The notes beneath the pieces are model-generated. The model was not told where the DNA came from. It saw only the letters and a program-made list of their open reading frames with translations, and did no database searches. This document shows positions 9,029-18,000 of a DNA stretch of 64,000 bases, in pieces. The position numbers were made by a program, and so were the translations under genes. Where the stretch lies: contig NC_009767.1 in the NCBI RefSeq assembly GCF_000017805.1, positions 3,782,001 to 3,846,000 on the forward strand, read 5' to 3'. How positions within the stretch are numbered: position 1 is the first letter of the stretch; every line of letters starts with the position of its first letter. This stretch comes from Roseiflexus castenholzii DSM 13941. Its GTDB lineage: Bacteria > Chloroflexota > Chloroflexia > Chloroflexales > Roseiflexaceae.

Positions 9029-9056
9029 ACCATCCCCGCCATCCGTCGGGGATGGT
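9029..9056. terminator. Hairpin between the secreted-protein gene and accD
   Basis: ACCATCCCCG at 9029-9038 pairs perfectly with CGGGGATGGT at 9047-9056 around an 8-base loop. No U-run follows directly. It could stop upstream read-through before the accD promoter. The rest of 8833-9318 shows no gene. Confidence 0.4.
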
Positions 9057-9095
9057 ATCCGTTCTGGGGATGCAAAACCTGTACTTCCGGGGATT

Positions 9096-9122
9096 TTGTT
9101 CAAAAACTCACAATGGTATACT
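9096..9122 (+). promoter_or_regulatory. Candidate promoter for the 3-hydroxypropionate gene block
   Basis: TTGTTC at 9096-9101 lies 15 bases before TATACT at 9117-9122, and TGG precedes the latter so that it also works as an extended -10. The accD start is 197 bases downstream, which leaves a long leader. This is the only good sigma-70-like site seen before accD. The short spacer lowers confidence. Confidence 0.4.
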
Positions 9123-9318
9123 GCGTCATGAACATAACCCGAAGTATCAGCACACTGCCCCTTCAGACGGCGCGCCCACAACGGGCTTCACGATGGTCAT
9201 CAACCAGGCGCCCGCACATGTGAAGACGCGCCGCATGCTGCTATCCGTTTCTCATGTGGTCAGGCGCTCCGGGGGTTATGCAGGGCGACCGCACAGTCTG
9301 TGGCAAGGAGAGGACTCG

Positions 9319-10221
9319 ATGAAAGAGTTGATTCAACGATCGCGGAAGAGCTTCACCGTCGTGCATCCGATCGAGTCGGACGTGCCGGACAACGTCTGGG
9401 TCAAGTGCCCGTCGTGCCGGGAATTGATCTACCACAAGCAACTGGCTGAGCGCATGAAGGTGTGTCGCTGCGGCTACCACATGCGCCTGACAGCGCGTGA
9501 GTGGCTGGCGCTGCTCGATGAAGGTTCGTTCGTCGAATACGACGCGCACCTGCGCCCCACCGACCCGCTCGGCTTTGTGTCGCCCAAAGAAGCATATGCC
9601 GATAAACTGCGCGAAACGCAGCGTCGCACCGGTCTTGCTGATGTCGTGGTGAGCGGCGTTGGCAGCATTGAAGGATACCGACTGTCGATTGCAGTGTGCG
9701 ATTTCAACTTCATCGGCGGCTCGATGGGCAGCGTCTTCGGCGAGAAGATGGCGCGCGCTGCGGAGCGCGCGGCGACGCTCGGCATTCCGCTGCTCACGAT
9801 CAACACCAGTGGCGGCGCGCGCATGCAGGAAGGCGTGATCGCGCTGATGCAACTGGCGAAAGTCAATATGGCGCTCACCCGTCTGGCGGCGGCGCGTCAA
9901 CCGCATATCGCCGTACTTGTCGATCCATGCTATGGCGGCGTCACTGCCTCCTACGCCTCAGTCGCCGACATTATTATTGCCGAGCCGGGCGCCAACATCG
10001 GCTTTGCCGGTCGCCGTGTGATTGAACAGACGATTCGCCAGAAACTGCCGGCGGATTTTCAGACTGCCGAATTTATGCTCCAGCACGGCATGGTCGATAT
10101 GGTCACACCGCGCAGCGAGTTGCACGGTGTGCTGGCAAAACTGCTGCGCCTCTACGCCGCCGAAGGGCGCAGTGGAGCGTATTCCTCCGAAGCGGTCGCA
10201 CCGACGCTGGCATCCATCTGA
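9319..10221 (+). CDS. accD: Acetyl-CoA carboxylase carboxyltransferase, beta subunit
   Basis: AccD and AccA together transfer the carboxyl group from carboxybiotin to acetyl-CoA, giving malonyl-CoA. The 300-residue product has the N-terminal zinc ribbon: Cys30-x2-Cys33, then Cys49 and Cys51. The second pair is spaced by one residue, not the usual two, which is an oddity. The carboxyltransferase core follows, including GGSMGSVFGEK and the oxyanion-type turns NTSGGARMQEG and GGVTAS. I chose the ATG at 9319 because AAGGAGAGG lies just upstream and the known MKELIQRS-like start begins there; the frame remains open further upstream without coding character. accA starts 20 bases after the stop. Confidence 0.95.
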   Translation: MKELIQRSRKSFTVVHPIESDVPDNVWVKCPSCRELIYHKQLAERMKVCRCGYHMRLTAREWLALLDEGSFVEYDAHLRPTDPLGFVSPKEAYADKLRETQRRTGLADVVVSGVGSIEGYRLSIAVCDFNFIGGSMGSVFGEKMARAAERAATLGIPLLTINTSGGARMQEGVIALMQLAKVNMALTRLAAARQPHIAVLVDPCYGGVTASYASVADIIIAEPGANIGFAGRRVIEQTIRQKLPADFQTAEFMLQHGMVDMVTPRSELHGVLAKLLRLYAAEGRSGAYSSEAVAPTLASI

Positions 10222-10241
10222 CATGCGGAGCTGAAGAGAGC

Positions 10242-11072
10242 ATGACACAGACGCTTACTCCCTGGGATAAAGTGCAACTTGCACGCCATATGCAGCGCCC
10301 GCGCACGCTTGATTATATTCGCGGGTTGTGCGACGATTTTGTGGAACTGCATGGCGACCGACGCTATGGCGATGATGCCGCGATTGTTGGCGGCGTGGGG
10401 ACTTTTGAAGGACGGACCGTTGTGCTGGTAGGGCACCAGAAGGGGCGTGATGCGCGGGAAAATATTCGACGCAACTTTGGGATGCCGCATCCAGAAGGGT
10501 ACCGCAAAGCGCTACGGTTGTTTCAGCATGCCGAGAAGTTCGGCTTCCCGGTGATCTGTTTCATCGATACGCCAGGCGCCAATCCGAACCGCGAGTCGGA
10601 AGAGCGCGGGCAGGCGAATGCGATTGCCGAGAATATCCTGGTGATGGCAGGGTTGAAGACCCCGATCATTGCGTGCGTGATTGGCGAAGGCGGCAGTGGC
10701 GGCGCATTGGCGATCGGCGTTGGCGACCGCATTCTGATGCTGGAGCATGCGATTTACTCGGTCGCCTCGCCAGAAGCGGCGGCATCGATCATCTGGCGTG
10801 ATGCCGCGAAAGCGCCCGATGCGGCGCGCGCGATGCGTATTACAGCGCAGGATCTGCTGGAATTGGGGATCATCGACGAGATTGTTCCCGAACCGCCAGG
10901 CGGCGCGCATACCGATATGGGCGCCATAGTTGCGACCCTGGGGAACTATCTCCGCCGCCATCTGACCGAACTGCTGGCGCTGGATGTCGCAACGCTGTTA
11001 GAGCGTCGCTATGCGCGCTATCGGGCGATTGGAAGGTACGAAGAAGACAGTCGCCAGGCTGTCTTCGCGTAG
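10242..11072 (+). CDS. accA: Acetyl-CoA carboxylase carboxyltransferase, alpha subunit
   Basis: This is the partner of AccD in the heterotetrameric carboxyltransferase. The 276-residue product begins with the short helical region that contacts AccD (WDKVQLARHMQRPRTLDYI) and has the family signatures FGMPHPEGYRKALRL, FIDTPGANPN and EGGSGGALAIGVGD. It is shorter than the E. coli form (about 319 residues), mainly at the N-terminus, as in many Gram-positive and Chloroflexota homologues. GAAGAGAG precedes the ATG. It is followed by a 279-base leader and then mcr, so the carboxylase feeds malonyl-CoA directly to the next enzyme. Confidence 0.95.
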   Translation: MTQTLTPWDKVQLARHMQRPRTLDYIRGLCDDFVELHGDRRYGDDAAIVGGVGTFEGRTVVLVGHQKGRDARENIRRNFGMPHPEGYRKALRLFQHAEKFGFPVICFIDTPGANPNRESEERGQANAIAENILVMAGLKTPIIACVIGEGGSGGALAIGVGDRILMLEHAIYSVASPEAAASIIWRDAAKAPDAARAMRITAQDLLELGIIDEIVPEPPGGAHTDMGAIVATLGNYLRRHLTELLALDVATLLERRYARYRAIGRYEEDSRQAVFA

Positions 11073-11283
11073 GGACTGTGTTGTAACTGGCGTTGCGATG
11101 ATACGCATGCAGTTTTTGAACGGCAACAGTGAGCGGTAGATCAATCCGCCGGAGCATGGCTGGAGCGTCTGCATCAGTAGTGCTTCCGGCGATTCCCCCG
11201 ATGCGGCTCCCGCAAACGACTGGTTGATCGGCGTCACGCGCAGGCCGCCCAGGGCAGAATGCGCGTATTCAGAAACCAGCGAT

Positions 11284-11331
11284 CTGTGGCGCTGCCACAG
11301 TGCATCCATACCGCAGTGTGGCGGGCGCCAC
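11284..11331 (+). promoter_or_regulatory. Two short hairpins in the leader of mcr
   Basis: CTGTGGC at 11284-11290 pairs with GCCACAG at 11294-11300, and GTGGC at 11318-11322 pairs with GCCAC at 11327-11331. Both precede the strong ribosome site GAGGAGAGAAG at 11337-11347. They could steady the mRNA or act as a weak attenuator between accA and mcr. No U-run is present. The rest of the 279-base gap shows nothing else. Confidence 0.35.
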
Positions 11332-11351
11332 GGGAATGAGGAGAGAAGTCC

Positions 11352-14300
11352 ATGAGCACAGTGCGACGACTGGAAGGAAAAGTGGCGCTGATCACGGGCG
11401 GCGCTGGCAACATTGGCGAGGTCATCACCCGCCGATTTCTGGCGGAAGGCGCGACGGTCGTTATTACGGGGCGCAATGCGGAAAAACTTGCGGTGTATCG
11501 CCGCCGCCTGATCGATGAAGAGCGCGTTGCTCCCGAGCGCGTCGTTGCGCTGCGTATGGACGGCAGCGATATTGCTCAGGTGCGCGCAGGAGTTGCGCAG
11601 ATCGTCCACGGCGGCACAGACGTTCCCATACCGCTGCATCGTATCGATATCCTGGTCAACAACGCCGGCAGCGCCGGACCCCGCCGTCGCCTGGTTGATA
11701 TTCCGCTCGAACCCTCGGAAGTGCAACCGCCAGACAGCGAAACGCTGGCGCAGGCGGTCGGGAATCTGGTTGGAATTACGTGGAATCTGACACGCGCAGC
11801 GGCGCCGCATATGCCGTCTGGCAGCAGCGTGATCAATATTTCGACGATCTTTTCTCGCACCGATTACTACGGGCGTATTGCGTATGTTGCGCCTAAGGCG
11901 GCGCTCAATGCGCTGAGCGACGGGTTGGCGCGCGAATTGGGTGTGCGCGGCATTCGCGTCAATACCATCTACCCCGGGCCGATCGAGAGCGAACGCATTT
12001 ATACGATGTTTCAGGCGATGGACGCGCTCAAAGGTCAACCCGAGGGCGACACTGCCAGTGGCTTTCTGAGGATGATGCGCTTGAGCCGCATCGATCAGAA
12101 TGGCGAAGTGGTCAAACGCTTCCCTTCTCCTGTTGATGTCGCCAATACGGCGGTGTTCCTCGCCAGCGATGAGTCGGCAGCGTTCACCGGGCACGCCTTC
12201 GAGGTGACACACGGCATGGAGGTGCCAACCGAGAGTCGCACAACGTTTGTGTCGCGCCCCGGGCTGCGCAGCGTCGATGCCACCGGCAAGGTTATTCTGA
12301 TCTGCGCTGGCGATCAGGTTGATGATGCGGTTGCGCTGGCCGACACGTTGCGCTCCTGCCGCGCGACGGTCGTGATCGGGTTCCGTGATCCGCGCGCGCT
12401 AGAAAAGGCGTCAGTGCTCCTGCGCGAACCACGCCACGCGCTTGCTGCCGATATGTATGGCCGCCCGACGATGACGGCGGAAGCGCGCCTGGTGCGCCTC
12501 GATCCCCTCGACCCGCGCGCTGCGGCACAGACGCTCGAGCAGATTCATGCCGAACTCGGCGCCATTCACCACGCTGTCGTTCTGCCTGGGCAGAGTCGCC
12601 ATGCGCCTTCCGCAAGCCTGATCGAAGTGGACGATCAGGTCGTCGAGCGCTTCCTGCACCAGGAATTAGTAGGCACGATTGCGCTGGCGCGCGAACTGGC
12701 GCGCTTCTGGGAGGAATATCCTTCCGGCTCATCAATGCATCGCGTGCTGTTTGTGAGCAATCCCGACGATCAGCAGGGTAATCAGTATAGTCACATCCTG
12801 CGCGCTGCGGTCGAGCAATTGGTGCGCGTCTGGCGCCATGAGAGCGAGTACGACTCGGTCAATCCAGCGCATCAGCAGGAAGGTCAGTCGAGCGCCGCTG
12901 TGTGGGCGAACCAATTGATCCGCTATGTGAACAATGAGATGGCCAACCTCGATTTTACCTGCGCATGGGTGGCAAAATTGTTGGGGAGCGACCGGCGCAT
13001 TGCTGAAATCAATCTCTATCTCCCCGAAGAAATCGTGGGCACGATTGGCGTGCATAATCCGGGGTTCGGTTGGGCGGAAAGTCTGTTTGGTCTCCATATG
13101 GGGAAGGTGGCGTTGATCACCGGCGGCAGCGCGGGCATCGGCGGTCAGATCGGGCGTTTGCTGGCGCTCTCCGGCGCGCACGTGATGCTGGCGGCGCGTA
13201 ACGCCGATCAGTTGGAGCAGATGCGCGCGTCGATCGTGCGTGAGGTGCGCGATGCCAGTTATCCTGATGCCGAGTCGCGCGTGGCGATCTTCCCCGGCAG
13301 CGATGTCTCCGACATCGACGGGCTTGAACGCCTGGTCAACCATACGGTGCGCGTGTTTGGCAAGGTGGATTACCTGATCAACAATGCGGGCATCGCCGGC
13401 GCCGAAGAGATGGTGATCGATATGCCGGTGGACGCCTGGCGCCATACACTGCGCGCCAATCTGATCAGCAATTATGCGCTGCTGCGCCGCCTCGCGCCGC
13501 AAATGAAGGCGGCGGGCGGGGCGTATGTGCTGAATGTGTCGTCCTACTTCGGCGGCGAAAAGTATGTGGCGATCCCATACCCGAACCGCTCCGATTATGC
13601 GGTCAGTAAGGCGGGTCAGCGCGCCATGGTCGAAAGTCTGGCGCGCTTCCTTGGTCCTGAGATTCAGATCAACGCAATCGCGCCCGGTCCGGTGGAAGGT
13701 GAACGGCTGAAAGGCGCCGGGAGTCGTCCTGGTCTGTTCATGCGCCGTGCGCGGTTGATTCTGGAAAACAAACGCCTCAATGAGGTCTTCGCTGCGCTGC
13801 TGGCAGCGCGCCACGAGGGCGCGACCATCGCCGATCTGTTGCCCGATCTGTTCGCCAATGACATTCAGTCCATCGCCAATAGCGCTGCGATGCCGGCGCC
13901 GCTGCGCCGCCTGGCGACGATGCTGCGCGAGACGAGCGATGCTGGCGGGAGCGCGCAGTCGTACCTGATGAATGCGACAATTGCGCGCAAATTGCTCAAT
14001 CGGCTGGAGAATGGCGGGTACATTACGCTCCACGACCGACGCGCGCTGACCGTTGAACCGCCGGAGCCGTTCTTTACCGAAGCGCAGATCGAGCGCGAAG
14101 CGATCAAGGTGCGTGATGGCATTCTGGGAATGCTCCACCTGCAACGAATGCCGACCGAGTTCGATGTGGCGCTGGCGACGGTCTTCTATCTGGCGGACCG
14201 GAATGTGACGGGCGAGACGTTCCATCCGTCGGGCGGGCTGCGCTTTGAGCGCACGGTCACCGAAGGCGAACTGTTTGGCAAGCCGGGACAGCAGCGCCTG

Positions 14301-15041
14301 GAACGACTGAAAGGCAGCGTCGTCTATCTGATCGGTGAGCACCTGCGCCAACATCTGGTGCTGCTGGCGCGCACCTTCCTCGATGAGATTCATGTCGCGC
14401 GCGTCGTTCTGCTGACAGAAACCACGCAGGCGGCAACCGACCTGGCAGCCGAACTGTCCGATTATGAAGCCGCCGGACGATTCGTTGTCATCCCGACGTG
14501 TGGCGACATTGAAGGCGGTATTGATCGAGCGATGGCAGAATACGGCCGCCCCGGTCCGGTTATCTCGACGCCGTTCCGCCCGCTGCCGGATCGCGCCCTG
14601 AGCGCCCGAAACGGTGATTGGAGCAGTGTGTTGACCACCGCCGAATTCGAGGAATTGGTCGAACAGCAGATCACCCATCACTTCCGCGTTGCGCGCAAGG
14701 CGGGGCTGATCGAGGGCGCGAACGTCACCCTGGTGACGCCGCCGACCTCGGCGCGCTCGACGTCCGAAGAGTTCGCGCTGGCAAACTTCGTCAAGACGAC
14801 GCTCCACGCACTCACGGCGACCGCTGGCGCCGAAAGTGAACGCACGGTGCCGCATGTGCCGGTCAATCAGGTGGACCTGACGCGGCGCGCCCGCAGCGAG
14901 GAGCCTCGCACGCCATCCGAAGAGGAAGAGGAATTGCAGCGTTTTGTGAATGCCGTGCTGCTGACCAGTGCGCCGCTGCCAACGCCGCTCGAAAGCCGCT
15001 ATCGGGCGCGCATCTATCGTGGAAATGCGATTACCGTGTAA
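11352..15041 (+). CDS. mcr: Malonyl-CoA reductase, bifunctional (3-hydroxypropionate-forming)
   Basis: This cytoplasmic NADPH enzyme reduces malonyl-CoA to malonate semialdehyde and then to 3-hydroxypropionate. The 1229-residue product, close to the 1219 of Chloroflexus aurantiacus, contains two SDR units. The N-terminal one has TGGAGNIG at 15-22 and Tyr178-x3-Lys182, and by homology does the second reduction. The C-terminal one starts near Met583 with TGGSAGIG and has Tyr749-x3-Lys753, and by homology reduces the CoA thioester. Each unit is followed by a degenerate SDR-like half. GAGGAGAGAAG sits upstream. pcs follows 31 bases after the stop. Large reading frames on the opposite strand are shadows. 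Confidence 0.96.
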   Translation: MSTVRRLEGKVALITGGAGNIGEVITRRFLAEGATVVITGRNAEKLAVYRRRLIDEERVAPERVVALRMDGSDIAQVRAGVAQIVHGGTDVPIPLHRIDILVNNAGSAGPRRRLVDIPLEPSEVQPPDSETLAQAVGNLVGITWNLTRAAAPHMPSGSSVINISTIFSRTDYYGRIAYVAPKAALNALSDGLARELGVRGIRVNTIYPGPIESERIYTMFQAMDALKGQPEGDTASGFLRMMRLSRIDQNGEVVKRFPSPVDVANTAVFLASDESAAFTGHAFEVTHGMEVPTESRTTFVSRPGLRSVDATGKVILICAGDQVDDAVALADTLRSCRATVVIGFRDPRALEKASVLLREPRHALAADMYGRPTMTAEARLVRLDPLDPRAAAQTLEQIHAELGAIHHAVVLPGQSRHAPSASLIEVDDQVVERFLHQELVGTIALARELARFWEEYPSGSSMHRVLFVSNPDDQQGNQYSHILRAAVEQLVRVWRHESEYDSVNPAHQQEGQSSAAVWANQLIRYVNNEMANLDFTCAWVAKLLGSDRRIAEINLYLPEEIVGTIGVHNPGFGWAESLFGLHMGKVALITGGSAGIGGQIGRLLALSGAHVMLAARNADQLEQMRASIVREVRDASYPDAESRVAIFPGSDVSDIDGLERLVNHTVRVFGKVDYLINNAGIAGAEEMVIDMPVDAWRHTLRANLISNYALLRRLAPQMKAAGGAYVLNVSSYFGGEKYVAIPYPNRSDYAVSKAGQRAMVESLARFLGPEIQINAIAPGPVEGERLKGAGSRPGLFMRRARLILENKRLNEVFAALLAARHEGATIADLLPDLFANDIQSIANSAAMPAPLRRLATMLRETSDAGGSAQSYLMNATIARKLLNRLENGGYITLHDRRALTVEPPEPFFTEAQIEREAIKVRDGILGMLHLQRMPTEFDVALATVFYLADRNVTGETFHPSGGLRFERTVTEGELFGKPGQQRLERLKGSVVYLIGEHLRQHLVLLARTFLDEIHVARVVLLTETTQAATDLAAELSDYEAAGRFVVIPTCGDIEGGIDRAMAEYGRPGPVISTPFRPLPDRALSARNGDWSSVLTTAEFEELVEQQITHHFRVARKAGLIEGANVTLVTPPTSARSTSEEFALANFVKTTLHALTATAGAESERTVPHVPVNQVDLTRRARSEEPRTPSEEEEELQRFVNAVLLTSAPLPTPLESRYRARIYRGNAITV

Positions 15042-15072
15042 ATAAAGGGATCTTGTCAGGAGAAAAGGACCT

Positions 15073-18000
15073 ATGACCACCATCGAATCGGCTCTTCGCC
15101 CGCCACGCATCAATCCGGTGCGCACCCGCGCCGACTGGGAGGCGCAACGTAAGGCTGCGCTCACCGATCCGGGCGCGTTCCATGGCGCAATCGCTCGTAG
15201 CGCCATTCACTGGTACGACCGTCATCTTGACGCCTGGATCACCTGGGACGAAGAGGAGGGTTGCTGGAAGGGACTGCGTTACAGCGACGGCGCACCGATC
15301 GACGTGCCCTACGGACCGGATCACGAACCGTGGGAGCGCGCCTTCAACGGCGATGATCCGCCCTTCTATCGCTGGTTTGAAGGCGGGTTGACCAACGCTT
15401 GCTTCAATGAGGTCGATCGCCACGTGCTGACAGGCTATGGCGACGAGGTGGCGTTCTACTTCGAGGGTGACCGCTGGGACTCGTCGCTCAACAACGGGCG
15501 CGGTGGTCCGGTCGTCAGTTTTGCCGTGACGCGCAAGCAATTGATGCTCGAAGTTGTCAAGGCGGCGCAGGTGTTGCGCGATCTGGGACTGAACATGGGT
15601 GATCGCATCGCCCTCAACATGCCCAACATCATGGAGCAACTCTACTATACCGAAGCCGCCAAGCGCCTGGGCATCATTTACACGCCGGTGTTCGGCGGTT
15701 TCTCCGACAAGACCCTCAGCGACCGCATCCACAATGCGGGCGCGCGCCTGGTGATCACCAGCGATGGCGCCTATCGCAATGCGCAGGTCGTTCCCTATAA
15801 AGAGCAGTATACCGATCAGGCGCTCGATAAGTTCGTGCCGGTCGAGACCGCGCTGGACATCATCGAGGCGGCGCTCAGCGGCAGCGAGGGTTCGCCCGTG
15901 CCGGGCGCACCGCTGCTGGCGCCGGATCAGATCAAGCATATTCTGGCGCAGGTGCGCGACGCGCTCAAAGAAGACATCACCATTGAGCGCAGCGACGCAA
16001 TGCGCGCCGTCGGACGCGCTATCGAGGGACTCACCGGCGTTGATGCCCTGGCACAGTCGCGCGCGCGCACCGCTGTCGCACAGGCGCTGGTTAATACGCC
16101 GCCGCGCGTCGATGCAGTGATCGTCGTGCGCCATACCGGACAGGATATTCTGTGGCGACCGGAACGCGATCGCTGGAGTCATGAACTGACTGCCAGGGCG
16201 CTGGAGACGATCCTGGCAAATGCGCGCGCCGTCGGCGTCGAGGTCTACAGCGAAGATGAACTCCTCAACTTGCCGACCGATCAGTTCGTGAAGGCGCTGT
16301 ACGCAACCAGCCGCGCCGAACCGCTCGATGCGGAATATCCGATGTTCATCATCTATACGTCGGGCAGCACCGGCAAGCCCAAGGGAGTGGTTCACGTCCA
16401 CGGCGGGTATGTCGCCGGCGTCGCCTATACCATGAGGGTCAGTTTCGACGCCGAACCGGGTGATACGATCTACGTCGTCGCCGATCCGGGCTGGATCACA
16501 GGGCAGAGTTATATGATCTGCGCCACGCTGACGACTCGCTGCACCGGCATTATTACCGAAGGCTCGCCGGTCTTCCCGTCCGCCGGGCGCTTTGCCAGCA
16601 TTATCGAGCGCTACAAGGTGCGCATCTTCAAAGCAGGCGTGACCTTCCTCAAGACGGTGATGTCCGACCCGCAGAATACCGCAGATGCGCGTCAGTACGA
16701 TATGTCGTCGCTGCGCGTCTGCACCTTCTGCGCCGAACCGGTCAGTCCTGCCGTACAGCAGTTCGGCATGGAATTGATGTCGCCGCAGTATATTAACTCC
16801 TACTGGGCAACTGAGCACGGCGGCATTGTCTGGACGCACTTCTACGGCAATGAGGATTTCCCGCTGCGCCCCGACGCGCATACCTATCCGCTGCCCTGGA
16901 TCGCTGGTGAGGTCTGGGTGCTCGAAGGCGGCGACCGTGATGCAACCGGCGCCGAAGCGCCACGTTATCGCATCGCCGACTATGAGGAGAAGGGTGAGAT
17001 CGTTATTACGGCGCCGTATCCGTATCTGACGCGCACCATCTGGGGCGACGTGAAAGGATTCGAGGCGTGGGTCGCCGCCATGCAGCACGGGAACGGCGCA
17101 ACTGCGCCGCGCTGGCGCGGCGATGCCGAACGCTTTATCAAGACCTACTGGCGGCGCGGTCCCAACGACGAGTGGGGGTATATCCAGGGCGACTTCGCCA
17201 TGAAGTACCCCGACGGCTCGTTCACGCTGCACGGTCGTTCCGACGATGTCATCAACGTGTCGGGGCACCGTATGGGCACCGAGGAGATCGAAGGCGCCAT
17301 TTTGCGCGACAAAATTATCACGCCGGACTCGCCGGTCGGCAACTGTATTGTGGTCGGCGCGCCACACCGCGAGAAAGGTTTGACGCCGGTGGCGTTCATT
17401 CTGACGGCGCCGGGGCGCAAGTTGACCGGTGAAGATCGCCGCCGCCTCAACGAACTGGTGCGCAACGAAAAGGGCGCCGTCAGCGTTCCGGAAGACTATA
17501 TCGAGGTCAGCGCCTTCCCGGAGACGCGCTCCGGCAAGTATATGCGGCGCTTCCTGCGCAATCTAATGCTCGGTGAGCCGCTTGGCGACACCACCACGCT
17601 GCGCAATCCCGAGTCGCTGAAGGAGATTGCGGAGAAGATCGAAGCGTGGAAGCGCAAGCAGCGCATGGCGGAGGAGCAGCGCATCTTCGAGCGCTATCGC
17701 TACTTCCGCATCGAGTACCATGCCGTGCGTGAGCGGTGGACGCCTTCGGGCAACGGAAGTGCGGCGGCGGAACAGAAGGCGCTGACGCAGCGGATTGCCA
17801 TTGTGACCGTCACCAATCCACCGGTCAATGCGCTCAACGAGCGCGCCCTCGATGAGCTCAACACTATCGTCGATCACCTGGCGCGGCGTGAGGATGTGGC
17901 AGCGGTCGTCTTCACCGGCAGCGGCACGAAGAGTTTTGTGGCGGGCGCCGACATCAAGCAGATGCTCGAAGAGATGCACACCGTTGAGGACGCGATGGCG

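Noticed and set aside
12732..15206. Reverse-strand frame of 824 codons over mcr
   Set aside because: Composition is His/Arg/Gln-rich, as expected from antisense of a high-GC gene, and the plus strand holds malonyl-CoA reductase.
15031..17367. Reverse-strand frame of 778 codons over pcs
   Set aside because: Same reason: antisense of a known gene, with no domain or ribosome site.
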